This document shows, one piece after another, positions 26,987-36,614 of a DNA stretch of 64,000 bases. Position 1 is the stretch's first letter. Every line of letters starts with the position of its first letter. The stretch spans positions 124,001 through 188,000 of the forward strand of contig CACXSA010000001.1 in NCBI GenBank assembly GCA_902770195.1. Direction: 5' to 3'. Source of the DNA: an uncultured Prevotellaceae bacterium. GTDB taxonomy: Bacteria > Bacteroidota > Bacteroidia > Bacteroidales > Bacteroidaceae. The translations under genes and the position numbers were made by a program. The notes beneath the pieces are model-generated. The model had not been told where the DNA came from. It saw only the letters and a program-made list of their open reading frames with translations, and ran no database searches.

Positions 26987-29900
26987 ATGAAACCAACTTG
27001 GATTATCAATTTCTCAGAGAAAGAGCCCTTTGGTTCTTTCTTTGAGACCTATTGGCGGGCATCTATGTACAATGACCGTGAACAGCAATTGTCTGATGAG
27101 GACAAATGGTTTCATTGTTATGATGCAGCATCAGAGTCTGTCACATACGACGAATTGTATCAGACAGCACGCCAACTTACTGCTGATTTATCAGATGGTC
27201 TGCCTAGTCTAATTCGCAATGTCAATGTGAAGGACGAGTTGTGTGTCATCGCACTAGGTGACGTGACAGATGCCGCTACCATCGGGCGCATGCATGTTTG
27301 GATGGCTCAATTGCGCCAGGCTCACAACAAGACACCATGGACTAATTTGAAGCAATTGCGTTTTTATGCGTTGTTGTGGATGCCTCAGACGGCGAACATC
27401 GACCCTGGAATGTCAGCTGAGTCTCGTGGATTCATGAATGAATTAGCCACATTGGAGAGCCTGGACATCAACCATCGTCCGTTCCATAAGGTAGTTTTCT
27501 TTGAGTCTTCTGTTATGGAAACCAATAGAAAGAACGCCCGATATGCAATGGAGATGGCTGCACTTAGCATTGCTTTGGGACATAACCTTTTTGTAGGCAA
27601 TATGGGAGTCAACGATCCAATATGGCTGAATGGTGGAGCTGCGGGAACTTTCTATGAGGCACAAGTACAAAATCAGCAAGAGGCTTATACTCTGAGTAAT
27701 CTGCTACTTGACAAGTTCTGCAATAAGGCTGACGGTGCATTTGTTGATGATACGGAAGTGATGAACTATGTTGATAAGGTTTGTGCGCCGCGCTTGGAGC
27801 GTATAAGCCCTGACAACATCCTTGGTCAGATGACCGCCAACTGTCCCGCACTTACGCGAGACCGTTTCGAGTCTAAGAATTTCAGTACAAGTTCTTCTTG
27901 GGGATTTAACTATAACCAGATTTGGGAACTATTCATATTAGGCGAGATTGGCGGATTCAAAGCCCGACTCGTCAATGAATTAGGTTGGGAACTGGATTTC
28001 TATGAGACTGACTATTTGCGCAAAGTGGCTGTCAACCAGTTTGAGTATATCAATGACGAGAAAAACAAACTGGAGCAAATGGTGTTCGACATCTACGACA
28101 AAGACACCCGAATGCACCATGTCAGCATTGCCCAAGGCATGAAGGTGCTTGATCGTCTGCGCACCCGTATTAAGCAGATGAGTTCACAGGCAGAGTCAGC
28201 GGCTCTTCAGGATTTCCACCTGACACCTAAGCAGCAGGATGCCTACAAACAGGCTAAGCGTGACCATCCAGGCCGCAATACAGCCCAGCAGGTGATGCAG
28301 GTGTTGGAAACCAAGTTGAAGACACTGCCAGCCTTTAACCTGTCAATGTTTGTCCGTTCACTGGTATTAGGAGCATTGTTAGGGTATATCGGATATACAT
28401 ACGTACGTCTAGGTGACGTAGCTTCAACTTTAGTGGATGGATATAAGTGGTTGCCATACGTGGCCGCTGCCCTTGGTTTTACCTTGCCCATATTAGTTTC
28501 ACTATGTGCTTTTTTCTTGCAAGCCAAGCGTATCAATGCCTTGAAAGATCAGTTTGTGGCATGTCGTTTAGCAGAGATGAAGGAACATTTCCAAGACTAT
28601 GTGACAGAACAGGTAAAGCGAACATACGAAGAATTCATTATCTATCTGAACTGGTTAGAGAAGAGCAAGCTTGAATATCTATCACGCATGCTTTCTGCTG
28701 TTCGCCCTGCGGATTTCACCTTTACAGAGTGTGATTGCTTCAAGCCCTTGCTGAATTATGGTATATCCATGCGTTCAGAGGATTTCAGCACAGAAAAGCC
28801 ACTGATACCCGTTGTCCATCGTGACGGAGTAACAAAAGAAGATGATAAGCAGGTGGTATCTGGTAAGTTTATCAAGAACCCGTTGCTGTCTAGTTCACCG
28901 GCTAATAAGGTGAATGTCCGTGGTGACTCTTGGTCGCTCTTTGAGATGATGAATCCCTCAAGCGACCAGGAATGCCAGAATCTTTGCTTCGACTTGATGG
29001 ATGAACAGGTGACTATCGCAGAAGGTCGTGAACATACCATCAGCTTTGAAGGTCCGAAGATAGGAGAGAGTCGTTTGCTGCTGCTTGATTTCTCTTCCAG
29101 TATGGAAGGTGAAGCCATAGAGGACTTGAAAGATGCAGTACGTCAGCTTAGTTCTGTATCAGCAGTAGAGTGGATTGCATTCAATGATAAAGTCATTGGT
29201 AAGAGTTTTGGTGCCGAGTGTGTTAGTATCGATGATTTGAAGCCCTCTGGAGGAACGAACTTCATTCCTGCAATCAATGCTGCTGTGGAGTTCCTGAGTG
29301 CTAACTTTGTGGGACAGATTGTACTTGTCAGTGACGGCAGTCCATTTGAAAAAGTCAAGGACATTTTGGAGGCTTGTGCAGGGCTCAATCAGCCGTTGCA
29401 TACTATTTATATAGGTAAGGCTGAATCCAGCATTATGAAGCAGCTGGCAGAGCAAACAGGCGGAGAACAGATTACGGTAGGCAGTGCCAAGGAACTTAAG
29501 GAAAACACCATTCAATTGTTCCAGCACGATTTGATGTCGGAAGGGGGCAACTTCACATTTTCCCAGATGTTACGGAAATGCCGTATAGACGGTTGTGCTG
29601 TGGCATTGTATAATTATACAAAGCGGCTTACCAGCAGTACCCACAACCACATGGCTGACCTGATTACGGACTATGGCTATGCTTTTGGTATTGCAGAGTG
29701 GGCACAAGTCTCACAGCCAAGCTGTCATCTGCGACAGGCTGCCAGTGCACCCACATCTGAGACCATTGTTCAGTTGGCACAAGGAAGTGGACGAGACTCC
29801 GCAGAAAAACTTGATCTTAAGCTGAATGAATGGAATACGGGTAACTGTCGGGTGGCTACAGCAGACACGTCCATTGATATGACTGCCATTATGTTCAGTC

Positions 29901-30040
29901 ATCAGTACGTGGAGTTGCAGGATTTCATGTGGGCATGTTTTACCCCCAGTGATACCACCATTAACGATATGAGTGCCTTGAAAGCGGTCATGCAGCAAGG
30001 CTATCCAGTCATCAATATTTATGGTAAAGTAATAAAGTAA
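26987..30040 (+). CDS. Two-span membrane protein with C-terminal vWA domain
   Basis: A 1017-residue protein. Residues 1-440 have no family I recognise. Two membrane spans occur at about 452-475 and 484-508, followed by a helical region and a vWA domain at about 695-850 with DFSSSM near 700, SGGTNFIPAI and LVSDGSPF, a full MIDAS set. The last 150 residues are separate. There is no N-terminal signal peptide, so both large parts are probably cytoplasmic, where the vWA domain could meet the tubulin-like protein. Spacing is 12 bases upstream and 3 bases downstream, so translation is probably coupled with the next gene. Confidence 0.8.
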   Translation: MKPTWIINFSEKEPFGSFFETYWRASMYNDREQQLSDEDKWFHCYDAASESVTYDELYQTARQLTADLSDGLPSLIRNVNVKDELCVIALGDVTDAATIGRMHVWMAQLRQAHNKTPWTNLKQLRFYALLWMPQTANIDPGMSAESRGFMNELATLESLDINHRPFHKVVFFESSVMETNRKNARYAMEMAALSIALGHNLFVGNMGVNDPIWLNGGAAGTFYEAQVQNQQEAYTLSNLLLDKFCNKADGAFVDDTEVMNYVDKVCAPRLERISPDNILGQMTANCPALTRDRFESKNFSTSSSWGFNYNQIWELFILGEIGGFKARLVNELGWELDFYETDYLRKVAVNQFEYINDEKNKLEQMVFDIYDKDTRMHHVSIAQGMKVLDRLRTRIKQMSSQAESAALQDFHLTPKQQDAYKQAKRDHPGRNTAQQVMQVLETKLKTLPAFNLSMFVRSLVLGALLGYIGYTYVRLGDVASTLVDGYKWLPYVAAALGFTLPILVSLCAFFLQAKRINALKDQFVACRLAEMKEHFQDYVTEQVKRTYEEFIIYLNWLEKSKLEYLSRMLSAVRPADFTFTECDCFKPLLNYGISMRSEDFSTEKPLIPVVHRDGVTKEDDKQVVSGKFIKNPLLSSSPANKVNVRGDSWSLFEMMNPSSDQECQNLCFDLMDEQVTIAEGREHTISFEGPKIGESRLLLLDFSSSMEGEAIEDLKDAVRQLSSVSAVEWIAFNDKVIGKSFGAECVSIDDLKPSGGTNFIPAINAAVEFLSANFVGQIVLVSDGSPFEKVKDILEACAGLNQPLHTIYIGKAESSIMKQLAEQTGGEQITVGSAKELKENTIQLFQHDLMSEGGNFTFSQMLRKCRIDGCAVALYNYTKRLTSSTHNHMADLITDYGYAFGIAEWAQVSQPSCHLRQAASAPTSETIVQLAQGSGRDSAEKLDLKLNEWNTGNCRVATADTSIDMTAIMFSHQYVELQDFMWACFTPSDTTINDMSALKAVMQQGYPVINIYGKVIK

Positions 30041-30043
30041 GTC

Positions 30044-31273
30044 ATGAGTACAAATAATAATCAATCGGGACTGGTCCAAGACGTAAAGGTTAAGGCAACC
30101 GACATGATACTGCCTGCAACGCTTATTTTCTTAGTGTTGTATTATCCCCTTTGTCTGCTCCTACAGGTGTTAGGAATTGAAAATGTCATTATTTCAGATA
30201 TTATATTAGTCATAATCTATGCTGCTCTTTGTGGTGGTTTATATCTCATCAAGCATCAATGCACGATGAATAACAAACCCATGAGTGATATAGTACCACT
30301 AATTAATGCAAATGTTGGTGTGAAGTTCCTCAATTGGGCCATCATCACTTTGGCTGTTGCGCTGGCAGGTGTATGCATACAAAATGGGCATGCTATTCTT
30401 TTGCCTGCATTCCTTTCGATCATTGTTGGGTTCTATATTAACCAATCTGTAGGTCAGAAGTTGTGGGAATTGCGTGAGCCAAGTGCCGCTTGGCGTCCCT
30501 ATCACAATCCCAATTTCACACCAACACCACCCCAGCCACAGCAAGGAAGGCGTATTGTAACACGCAAGTTCTCTTGGACGGAGATTCTTAATGACATGGG
30601 AGTTAAGACCATTGGAACTGACGAGGTAGAAGTGATGTTTGTGGAAGCGGACTACACCGATGAGAACTCTCCCCACTATGTTCGCTCTGGTAATCCCTTC
30701 AAGAACGGACAACCCATGAGTGACGCAGACTATACTTCCATGGCAGCAACAGTTAAGGCAGGCAGTGGAGATCCATATGAACGTACTGCTCTGTCTCTCA
30801 TTGTGCAGAGCGCAGAAGAAGTATGTGACAAATATCATCTGGCAGAATATGAGATGTATAACCTATTGTTGCGTTTCTGTCAGTACAGCATTGAATACAA
30901 GGTAGATGACGAAAGTGCTGCCATAAATAATATAGGTGAATACTTCCGTTTCCCGGGTGAGACCTTGTTTGATGGAGAGGGCGATTGCGATTGTAAGTCT
31001 ATCTTGGCATATAGCCTGTTTGACATGTTAGGTGCAGATGCAGATTTGGTGTCTGTTTGTGTTACAGGAGATGACAATCCAAACAATCTTCACAATCATG
31101 CAGCCCTTATTCTCAGAGACAACACCAAGAAAGTAAAACTGCCGCCAACATATCCAAAAGTTCATCTGAAAGGAATTGACGGTCTTGTCGTTTATTGTGA
31201 ACCAACAGGAAAAGGCTACAAGCCTGGCGAAATTGGTCCCAATGTCGATCAGAATTCTGTGTTAGTGATCTAA
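30044..31273 (+). CDS. Membrane protein with transglutaminase/protease-like domain
   Basis: A 409-residue protein. Four hydrophobic segments lie in the first 130 residues (about 18-40, 45-68, 88-106, 110-128). The C-terminal half resembles a transglutaminase-like cysteine protease fold: GEGDCDCKSILAYSL near 309-323 supplies the Cys, and NLHNHAALIL near 346-355 the His. The core looks intact. It may cut or cross-link proteins at the inner face of the membrane. It follows the second vWA gene by 3 bases. Confidence 0.7.
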   Translation: MSTNNNQSGLVQDVKVKATDMILPATLIFLVLYYPLCLLLQVLGIENVIISDIILVIIYAALCGGLYLIKHQCTMNNKPMSDIVPLINANVGVKFLNWAIITLAVALAGVCIQNGHAILLPAFLSIIVGFYINQSVGQKLWELREPSAAWRPYHNPNFTPTPPQPQQGRRIVTRKFSWTEILNDMGVKTIGTDEVEVMFVEADYTDENSPHYVRSGNPFKNGQPMSDADYTSMAATVKAGSGDPYERTALSLIVQSAEEVCDKYHLAEYEMYNLLLRFCQYSIEYKVDDESAAINNIGEYFRFPGETLFDGEGDCDCKSILAYSLFDMLGADADLVSVCVTGDDNPNNLHNHAALILRDNTKKVKLPPTYPKVHLKGIDGLVVYCEPTGKGYKPGEIGPNVDQNSVLVI

Positions 31274-31285
31274 TAATAAGGTATA

Positions 31286-31360
31286 ATGGCAATATTTTCC
31301 AATATTCAGAGGATTGGTATTTATGAGGTGAAGCGTCTCATCAAGGAGAATAACTATTAA
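31286..31360 (+). CDS. Possible 24-residue peptide
   Basis: A short frame (starting MAIFSNIQRIGIYEVK, ending in TAA) fits exactly between its neighbours, with 12 bases on one side and 10 on the other. The sequence is amphipathic. It could be a real small protein or a leftover of an older gene. Only its position and neat spacing support it. Confidence 0.35.
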   Translation: MAIFSNIQRIGIYEVKRLIKENNY

Positions 31361-31370
31361 CTGAAAACGT

Positions 31371-32405
31371 ATGTTTAAGGTATTTATAGCAGAGAATATC
31401 CTGAGGAATATCATTCAAGCAGAGAGTCAACGACCAAATAATTCCCGGTCAAACCTGTTCAAGATTCTTAAGTCTGCCAAGAATCTCTATGTGGCTATGG
31501 ATGCTCCTGATTCTTCATGGATTAAGCAGTTAAAAGACAATTATGGTCTTGTGGCTGATACTACAAGAACAGCATATATAAAGCAGATTTCCACGAAGCC
31601 AGAGTCCGTACTTAAGAATCCTTCATCGTTGTTTATTCTTGACATACCCGTTGCTGAAGCAAAAAAGATTCAGGTTGAGTATGGCGTGATGTGCCGAAGC
31701 GGCATGGACACTAATGTCTCTGCACTTATCGACATCAACGACGAACATACTACAGACAAGGATGAGCCATTGGGAAGGGGGTGGGACTCGGTATTGGATA
31801 GCGTGGAGCCGCTGCCTTCTAACGCACTCATCTTGACAGACCGTTATCTGTTCAAAACCACCAATGCGAAATATGGCAATGGCTTCGATAATGTGCGCAG
31901 TATTCTTACCGAATTGCTGCCCCGTGAATTAAATACCACCTATCAGATTACTGTTGTTTTTGATAAACAAAATTTCAACGCCCTCTATGACTTTCAGACC
32001 ATTGCCAAACGGCTGAACAATATCAAGGATGAACTGAAACGTCCCTATCCAATAACGATGGAGGTGCTGGGAATGACAGAAGATAATGATACCTATTATC
32101 ATCTTCACAACCGTCGTATTGTGTCCAACTACTTCGTGGTAAAGATGGATTACAGCCTTGCAGCATTCAATAAGACCATTGGAACGGCCGACCAGACCAT
32201 CACGCCTCAGGTGCTGTTTACAGAGGACAGCTTGAATCGTCATTCTACGGCTCCGTTAAAATCTATGGAACAGATAGTCAATGCACTTCGTATGTTCTCG
32301 AATTCTCTTTCATCCCCCTACACCAAACATGACAGCTACTATTATGCAGTCAATGGTGAATGGATGGAAAAGTGTATAGCAATTAGGAATAGGTTGATAA
32401 AATAG
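31371..32405 (+). CDS. Conserved-looking protein of unknown function
   Basis: A 344-residue soluble protein that I do not recognise. It has a mixed alpha/beta character with strands such as LFILDIPVAEA, NALILTDRYLF and ITVVFD, and conserved-looking polar stretches GRGWDSVLDS and HNRRIVSNYFVVK. The last, with His and two Arg, could be an active-site or nucleic-acid-binding element, but that is a guess. No signal peptide or membrane span. It lies between the transglutaminase-like gene and the CMP-sugar synthetase, 9 bases from the latter, in the same run. Confidence 0.7.
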   Translation: MFKVFIAENILRNIIQAESQRPNNSRSNLFKILKSAKNLYVAMDAPDSSWIKQLKDNYGLVADTTRTAYIKQISTKPESVLKNPSSLFILDIPVAEAKKIQVEYGVMCRSGMDTNVSALIDINDEHTTDKDEPLGRGWDSVLDSVEPLPSNALILTDRYLFKTTNAKYGNGFDNVRSILTELLPRELNTTYQITVVFDKQNFNALYDFQTIAKRLNNIKDELKRPYPITMEVLGMTEDNDTYYHLHNRRIVSNYFVVKMDYSLAAFNKTIGTADQTITPQVLFTEDSLNRHSTAPLKSMEQIVNALRMFSNSLSSPYTKHDSYYYAVNGEWMEKCIAIRNRLIK

Positions 32406-32414
32406 TTACAGACC

Positions 32415-33110
32415 ATGAATAACATAGCTATTATTACGGCCCGTTGTGGTTCGAAAGGGTTGAAGGACAAAAATATATTGGCATTGGCTGGTATGCCATT
32501 GATAGCTTATTCTATTATTGCGGCACGTGAGTCAAGGATGTTTAAAGATGTCATGGTTTCGACAGATTCTAGTCATTATGCATCTATAGCAGAAAAATAT
32601 GGCGCTTCTGTACCCTTCTTGCGTTCCGAAGAGTTGAGCGGTGATTTTGTGGGCAGCTGGGATGTCGTGATAGAAGTACTTGAAAAATATCATACTGCTT
32701 TTGACATGCGTTTTGATACGGTATGCCTTCTTCAACCCACATCGCCTCTCCGCTCTGCTCAAGATATAATAGATGGTTACCAAGAATTTGAAGAAAAACG
32801 TGCAGACTCTGTTACTGCAGTATGCGAGATGGAACACTCACCACTGTGGAGTATGACCCTTCCAAAAGACCTTTCCCTGAAGGAATATCTCAAAAAGAGC
32901 AAGGGTGATTTGCCTCGGCAAAAACTTCCAACTTATTACAGAATTAATGGCGCTCTATACATACGCAGAATCGAGTATTACTCAGATGGCTCGATAATGC
33001 TGCCAGAAACAGAAGTATTTGCATATATTATGCCACGAGAGAGGAGTATAGATATTGATTCCACAATCGACTTCCGTTTGGCGGAAATTCTAATGAAAGA
33101 GAATTTATAA
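32415..33110 (+). CDS. CMP-acylneuraminate synthetase-like cytidylyltransferase
   Basis: A 231-residue enzyme of the NeuA/PseF family, which activates nonulosonic acids with CTP. The nucleotide motif IITARCGSKGLKDKN near 6-20 matches the family ARxGSKxxxxKN with Cys for Gly. LLQPTSPLRSAQDI near 105 and YYRINGALYI near 175 are also typical, and SIDIDSTIDFRLAE near 213 is the metal/sugar end motif. It is odd here: no other sialic, pseudaminic or legionaminic acid gene is in the window. It may serve the neighbouring membrane module or have a new substrate. Confidence 0.85.
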   Translation: MNNIAIITARCGSKGLKDKNILALAGMPLIAYSIIAARESRMFKDVMVSTDSSHYASIAEKYGASVPFLRSEELSGDFVGSWDVVIEVLEKYHTAFDMRFDTVCLLQPTSPLRSAQDIIDGYQEFEEKRADSVTAVCEMEHSPLWSMTLPKDLSLKEYLKKSKGDLPRQKLPTYYRINGALYIRRIEYYSDGSIMLPETEVFAYIMPRERSIDIDSTIDFRLAEILMKENL

Positions 33111-33122
33111 AGCATAAAGTTT

Positions 33123-33857
33123 ATGAGTACCGAAAACAACAAGAAAACAGACTGCTTGCCTCGTATTAGCATGAATGACGGTTTTATCTTATGGACCGCT
33201 TATCACTTGTTCGACACACTTAGGCAGGTCTCCTTATTTCAGCAAATAAGAAATATCTCCAGACTATTATGGAAGAAAAAGTACATGCATACTCATCCTG
33301 ATGCTTCAAAAGAAGATATGGATAATGCATGGATGACCAACAGGCCATTTGTGACGAAATATCTATTTTCAGAAATATGGGTGACTTCACACTTGCTGTT
33401 GGGTCTTTTGTGCAGTTTGATTATGATTTACACGCCATACTTATGGTTGGGGTATATTGTATTGGGATACGCTATGCTCAGATCATTTGAAATATTCGTC
33501 TATCACGTCAATGTTCTGCTATTCGACCCGTTACAAGTCGGAGTGGACAATTATCGGATAAAGTCAGCTACAAGAATGATTATACTGCTTTTCTGTAATA
33601 TTGCGGAATATGTCCTATGGTTCTCTGTTATCTATATTGTTGTTCTTCGCTTGGACAACGAAAATATCATGGGTAAGCACATACTGACAAGAAGTATCAT
33701 GACATTGGCCAATATTTCAGATCCCAATGATTACATCAACTGGAAGATTGCTGTTGTAGCAAATATAGAATCGGTCATTGGCATTTTTATGAATATCGTA
33801 TGCTTGGCTCGTTTTATTTCCATATTGCCCTCAGTACGAACTATAGATAAAAACTAG
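33123..33857 (+). CDS. Four-span membrane protein of unknown function
   Basis: A 244-residue protein. Hydrophobic spans are near 82-102 (WVTSHLLLGLLCSLIMIY), 104-124, 157-181 and 207-235. A polar N-terminal part of 75 residues would be cytoplasmic. Between spans 2 and 3 is RSFEIFVYHVNVLLFDP, likely a re-entrant or amphipathic segment. I do not recognise the family. Its place directly before cas6 suggests a membrane effector or a partner of the vWA/tubulin proteins. Confidence 0.65.
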   Translation: MSTENNKKTDCLPRISMNDGFILWTAYHLFDTLRQVSLFQQIRNISRLLWKKKYMHTHPDASKEDMDNAWMTNRPFVTKYLFSEIWVTSHLLLGLLCSLIMIYTPYLWLGYIVLGYAMLRSFEIFVYHVNVLLFDPLQVGVDNYRIKSATRMIILLFCNIAEYVLWFSVIYIVVLRLDNENIMGKHILTRSIMTLANISDPNDYINWKIAVVANIESVIGIFMNIVCLARFISILPSVRTIDKN

Positions 33858-33886
33858 TGTTATGTTCCATTAAGAACTAAGAAGCT

Positions 33887-34564
33887 ATGGTAAAAAGCAT
33901 AAGAACACTAACCGTATTCTATGATACGGAGATAAGCGTCAAGGAAATACCACTCTTCCGCGGAGCGGTAATAAAAAGTCTTGGCGACAAGGCTAACGTG
34001 CTATATCACAACCATACAGGGGAGAAGACATTCCGTTATTCCTATCCACTCATTCAGTATAAACGTCTGAATGGAAAGGCAGCAATTACCTGTGTGGAGG
34101 AAGGTGTAGATTTGGTTGGACAACTACTATCCGATTTTTATGGTATGATAAACATTGGCAAAAGAGAAACAGAATGCAAGGTTTTGCAGGTTCAGTCGGC
34201 TAAAGATGTGATTCAATTGTCAAACATTCCAAAAGTATATCATCTTCATCAGTGGCAACCACTCAATACCAAGAACTATGAACAATATCAAAGCACTGAC
34301 AGTCTTATTGAGAAGATCAAAATCCTAGAACGAGTCTTGACAGGAAATATCCTCTCTTTTCTTAAAGGTGTAGATATTCATATCGAAGAGCAAATAGATA
34401 TTCATATTACCAACATCACAGGGCAAAGGCCTACTAATTATAAAGGTATAAAATTAATAGTCTTTGACATAGAGTTCAAGACAAATCTGTGTCTTCCCCA
34501 ATATATTGGCATTGGGAAAAATGCAAGTATCGGTTATGGAATTTTGACAAAAATCACAAAATAA
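33887..34564 (+). CDS. cas6: Cas6-like CRISPR RNA endoribonuclease
   Basis: A 225-residue protein. The C-terminal glycine-rich stretch QYIGIGKNASIGYGILTKI matches the Cas6 G-loop (GxGxxxxxGxG), and the N-terminal half has a ferredoxin-like pattern with FRGAVIKSL and YPLIQYKRLNGKAAI as seen in divergent Bacteroidota Cas6 proteins. It would cut the array transcript within each repeat, leaving the 8-nt tag AUUAAGAC on each crRNA. Candidate catalytic His residues are in LYHNHTGEK and VYHLHQW. It starts the CRISPR part of the run, 15 bases before cas10. Confidence 0.72.
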   Translation: MVKSIRTLTVFYDTEISVKEIPLFRGAVIKSLGDKANVLYHNHTGEKTFRYSYPLIQYKRLNGKAAITCVEEGVDLVGQLLSDFYGMINIGKRETECKVLQVQSAKDVIQLSNIPKVYHLHQWQPLNTKNYEQYQSTDSLIEKIKILERVLTGNILSFLKGVDIHIEEQIDIHITNITGQRPTNYKGIKLIVFDIEFKTNLCLPQYIGIGKNASIGYGILTKITK

Positions 34565-34579
34565 AAAACTATATGTATT

Positions 34580-36043
34580 ATGAGTAAGTATCTTTATGGT
34601 GCTGCTGTACAAGGCATCCAGGACTTCATTTTCAAGACCAATGAACTAAAGCACATCGTCGGTGCCAGTGAGTTGGTAGAACAAATCTGTACCAAAGCTT
34701 TCGAGGAGTTTGAAAAGAATGACAAGAAAGAGAAGACAGGTGAATCTGTAGTACGAGCAGCAGGAAACATCAAGTTTATTTTTGAGAAAGAAGAAGATTG
34801 TGCAAGAGCGGTCCGCGAGTTCCCCAAAAAAGTAATGACGATGGCTCCGGGCATTACTATTAGTCAGGCTGTCGTACCTTTGGGTGATGATTTTGGTAAA
34901 GCAATCGATAATATTGAGGCTTTACTGAAAGTACAACGTAACAAGCCATCACGTAGTGTTACAACAGGTCTGATTGGCATAAAACGTACCAACAATACAG
35001 GCTTGCCGGTTGTTCTCATAAAGAAAGGTGATTATAAAGACGAATCTACCGTGCAAAAAGAGTGCTTCCAGAATGTAAAGTTGTTATGTGAAAATAGTTT
35101 TGGTAAGGAAGTCTTCTCTCACAAAGAAGTTGCGTATGACATATCCGATATTACAGATAGAAATGATTGGATTGCCATTATCCATGCTGATGGCAATGGC
35201 CTGGGAAAAGTTGTCCAAGCGGTAGGCAAGCAAAAAGAAGTGTTTAGAGACTTCTCACAAAAGTTGGATGTTGCGACCAAGAAAGCAGCCAATATGGCAT
35301 TCGCATCAGTAGCAGAGAGGTTTGAGGACAAGACGATTATCCCAATCCGCCCTGTTGTACTTAGTGGCGATGACATGACAGTCATTATACGAGGAGATTT
35401 GGCGTTAGATTATGCTAATGCTTTCATAGCTGCTTTTGAAGAAACCACAAGAAAACATTTAGGTGATGTGTTAAAAGAGCAGCACGTCTTTGCAGATGGC
35501 AATGACTGTCTGACCGCCTGTGCCGGCATAGCATATATCAAATCATCCTATCCTTTCTATTATGGTTATCAGTTGGCTGAAGAATTATGTGGTCAGGCAA
35601 AGAAAGATACCAAAGCTATCCATGGTGTAGAAACAAATCATTTGCCACCTTCATGCCTGATGTTCCATAAGGTACAGGATAGCTTTATTGTCGATTACAA
35701 GGATATCGTAGAGAGAGAACTGACAGCCAAAGACGGCCTTTCATTCAAGGCTGGCCCATATTATATCAAGCCTCAGAGCATGAAGAATACCGTCGAAGAC
35801 TTGGTCGCTGCCAGCCAATTGCTTAACAGTGAAAATGGTGACGGCATCAAGTCGGGCATCAGGAACTGGGTATCGCTCCGTATTGAAGACAAAAACAAAG
35901 CAGACCAGCGTAAGCATAGGATGCTTCAAATCTTCACCGACGAGAAGGCCGTGGAGACTTTAACTTGTGAAAAAGATAAGCGTTGTATAGCTTACGATGT
36001 CTTGGCATATAATACCGTTATTAATCAGCAAACTAAAATATAA
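34580..36043 (+). CDS. cas10: Cas10 (Cmr2/Csm1-like) without HD domain, SGDD palm motif
   Basis: A 487-residue large subunit, short for Cas10. It begins directly with the first palm-like domain (AAVQGIQDFIFKTNELKHIVGASELVEQI, as in Cmr2), so there is no N-terminal HD nuclease. IIHADGNGLGKV near 200-211 and VVLSGDDMTVI near 258-268 are the polymerase-type metal sites; the usual GGDD is SGDD, with both aspartates kept. It therefore probably makes cyclic oligoadenylate when the complex binds target RNA but does not itself cut ssDNA through an HD site. The CARF proteins downstream fit this. Confidence 0.88.
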   Translation: MSKYLYGAAVQGIQDFIFKTNELKHIVGASELVEQICTKAFEEFEKNDKKEKTGESVVRAAGNIKFIFEKEEDCARAVREFPKKVMTMAPGITISQAVVPLGDDFGKAIDNIEALLKVQRNKPSRSVTTGLIGIKRTNNTGLPVVLIKKGDYKDESTVQKECFQNVKLLCENSFGKEVFSHKEVAYDISDITDRNDWIAIIHADGNGLGKVVQAVGKQKEVFRDFSQKLDVATKKAANMAFASVAERFEDKTIIPIRPVVLSGDDMTVIIRGDLALDYANAFIAAFEETTRKHLGDVLKEQHVFADGNDCLTACAGIAYIKSSYPFYYGYQLAEELCGQAKKDTKAIHGVETNHLPPSCLMFHKVQDSFIVDYKDIVERELTAKDGLSFKAGPYYIKPQSMKNTVEDLVAASQLLNSENGDGIKSGIRNWVSLRIEDKNKADQRKHRMLQIFTDEKAVETLTCEKDKRCIAYDVLAYNTVINQQTKI

Positions 36044-36049
36044 TAGGCT

Positions 36050-36613
36050 ATGAGCACGATTAAATATGAAATAGAGTTTTTCTCCAATTGGCACTGTGGA
36101 TCAGGTTTGGCTGCCGGTGCCGATGTTGATGCATTGGCCATCAAGGACATGAACGGGATTCCTTATGTTCCTGGGCGTACATTAAAAGGCCTCCTTCGTG
36201 AAGCGGCTACTATCCTGTCTGATGACAAGAATACCATCGGTACCGTTTTTGGAGTGTCTGGTGATGAAGATGGACATAAGACAGGTTGCGCTTTCTTTGG
36301 CAATGCCACTTTACCCTCCGCAGAATACCAATACATCGCAGAACTAGGATTAGCCCCTCATCTATATCAAACCTTCGCTTCTACGAGCATTGACGAAAAT
36401 GGCATTGCGAAAGATAATACACTAAGGAAAATAGAGACCGTCGTTCCCTGCAAGTTAGAAGGTGAGATTCTTAACATTCCCGACGGAGCTGAAAATATTC
36501 TAGAAGAGGCCATGCATTTCATCAAAAGGATGGGGACTGGACGGAATCGCGGCTATGGACGTTGTAAGGTAGCTATTAGTAAGATCATCAGAAAAGAAGA
36601 AAAGGAGGCATAA
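36050..36613 (+). CDS. Cas7-type RAMP protein (Csm3-like)
   Basis: A 187-residue RAMP protein. GSGLAAGADVDALAIKDMNGIPYVPGRTLKGLLREA near 15-48 is the Csm3/Cmr4-type loop, with Asp residues at the position of the target-RNA-cleaving Asp33 of Csm3, and RMGTGRNRGYGRC near 163-175 is the glycine-rich RAMP motif. It should form part of the crRNA-binding backbone and cut target RNA. It lies 6 bases after cas10 and 1 base before the next gene. Confidence 0.88.
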   Translation: MSTIKYEIEFFSNWHCGSGLAAGADVDALAIKDMNGIPYVPGRTLKGLLREAATILSDDKNTIGTVFGVSGDEDGHKTGCAFFGNATLPSAEYQYIAELGLAPHLYQTFASTSIDENGIAKDNTLRKIETVVPCKLEGEILNIPDGAENILEEAMHFIKRMGTGRNRGYGRCKVAISKIIRKEEKEA

Positions 36614-36614
36614 T

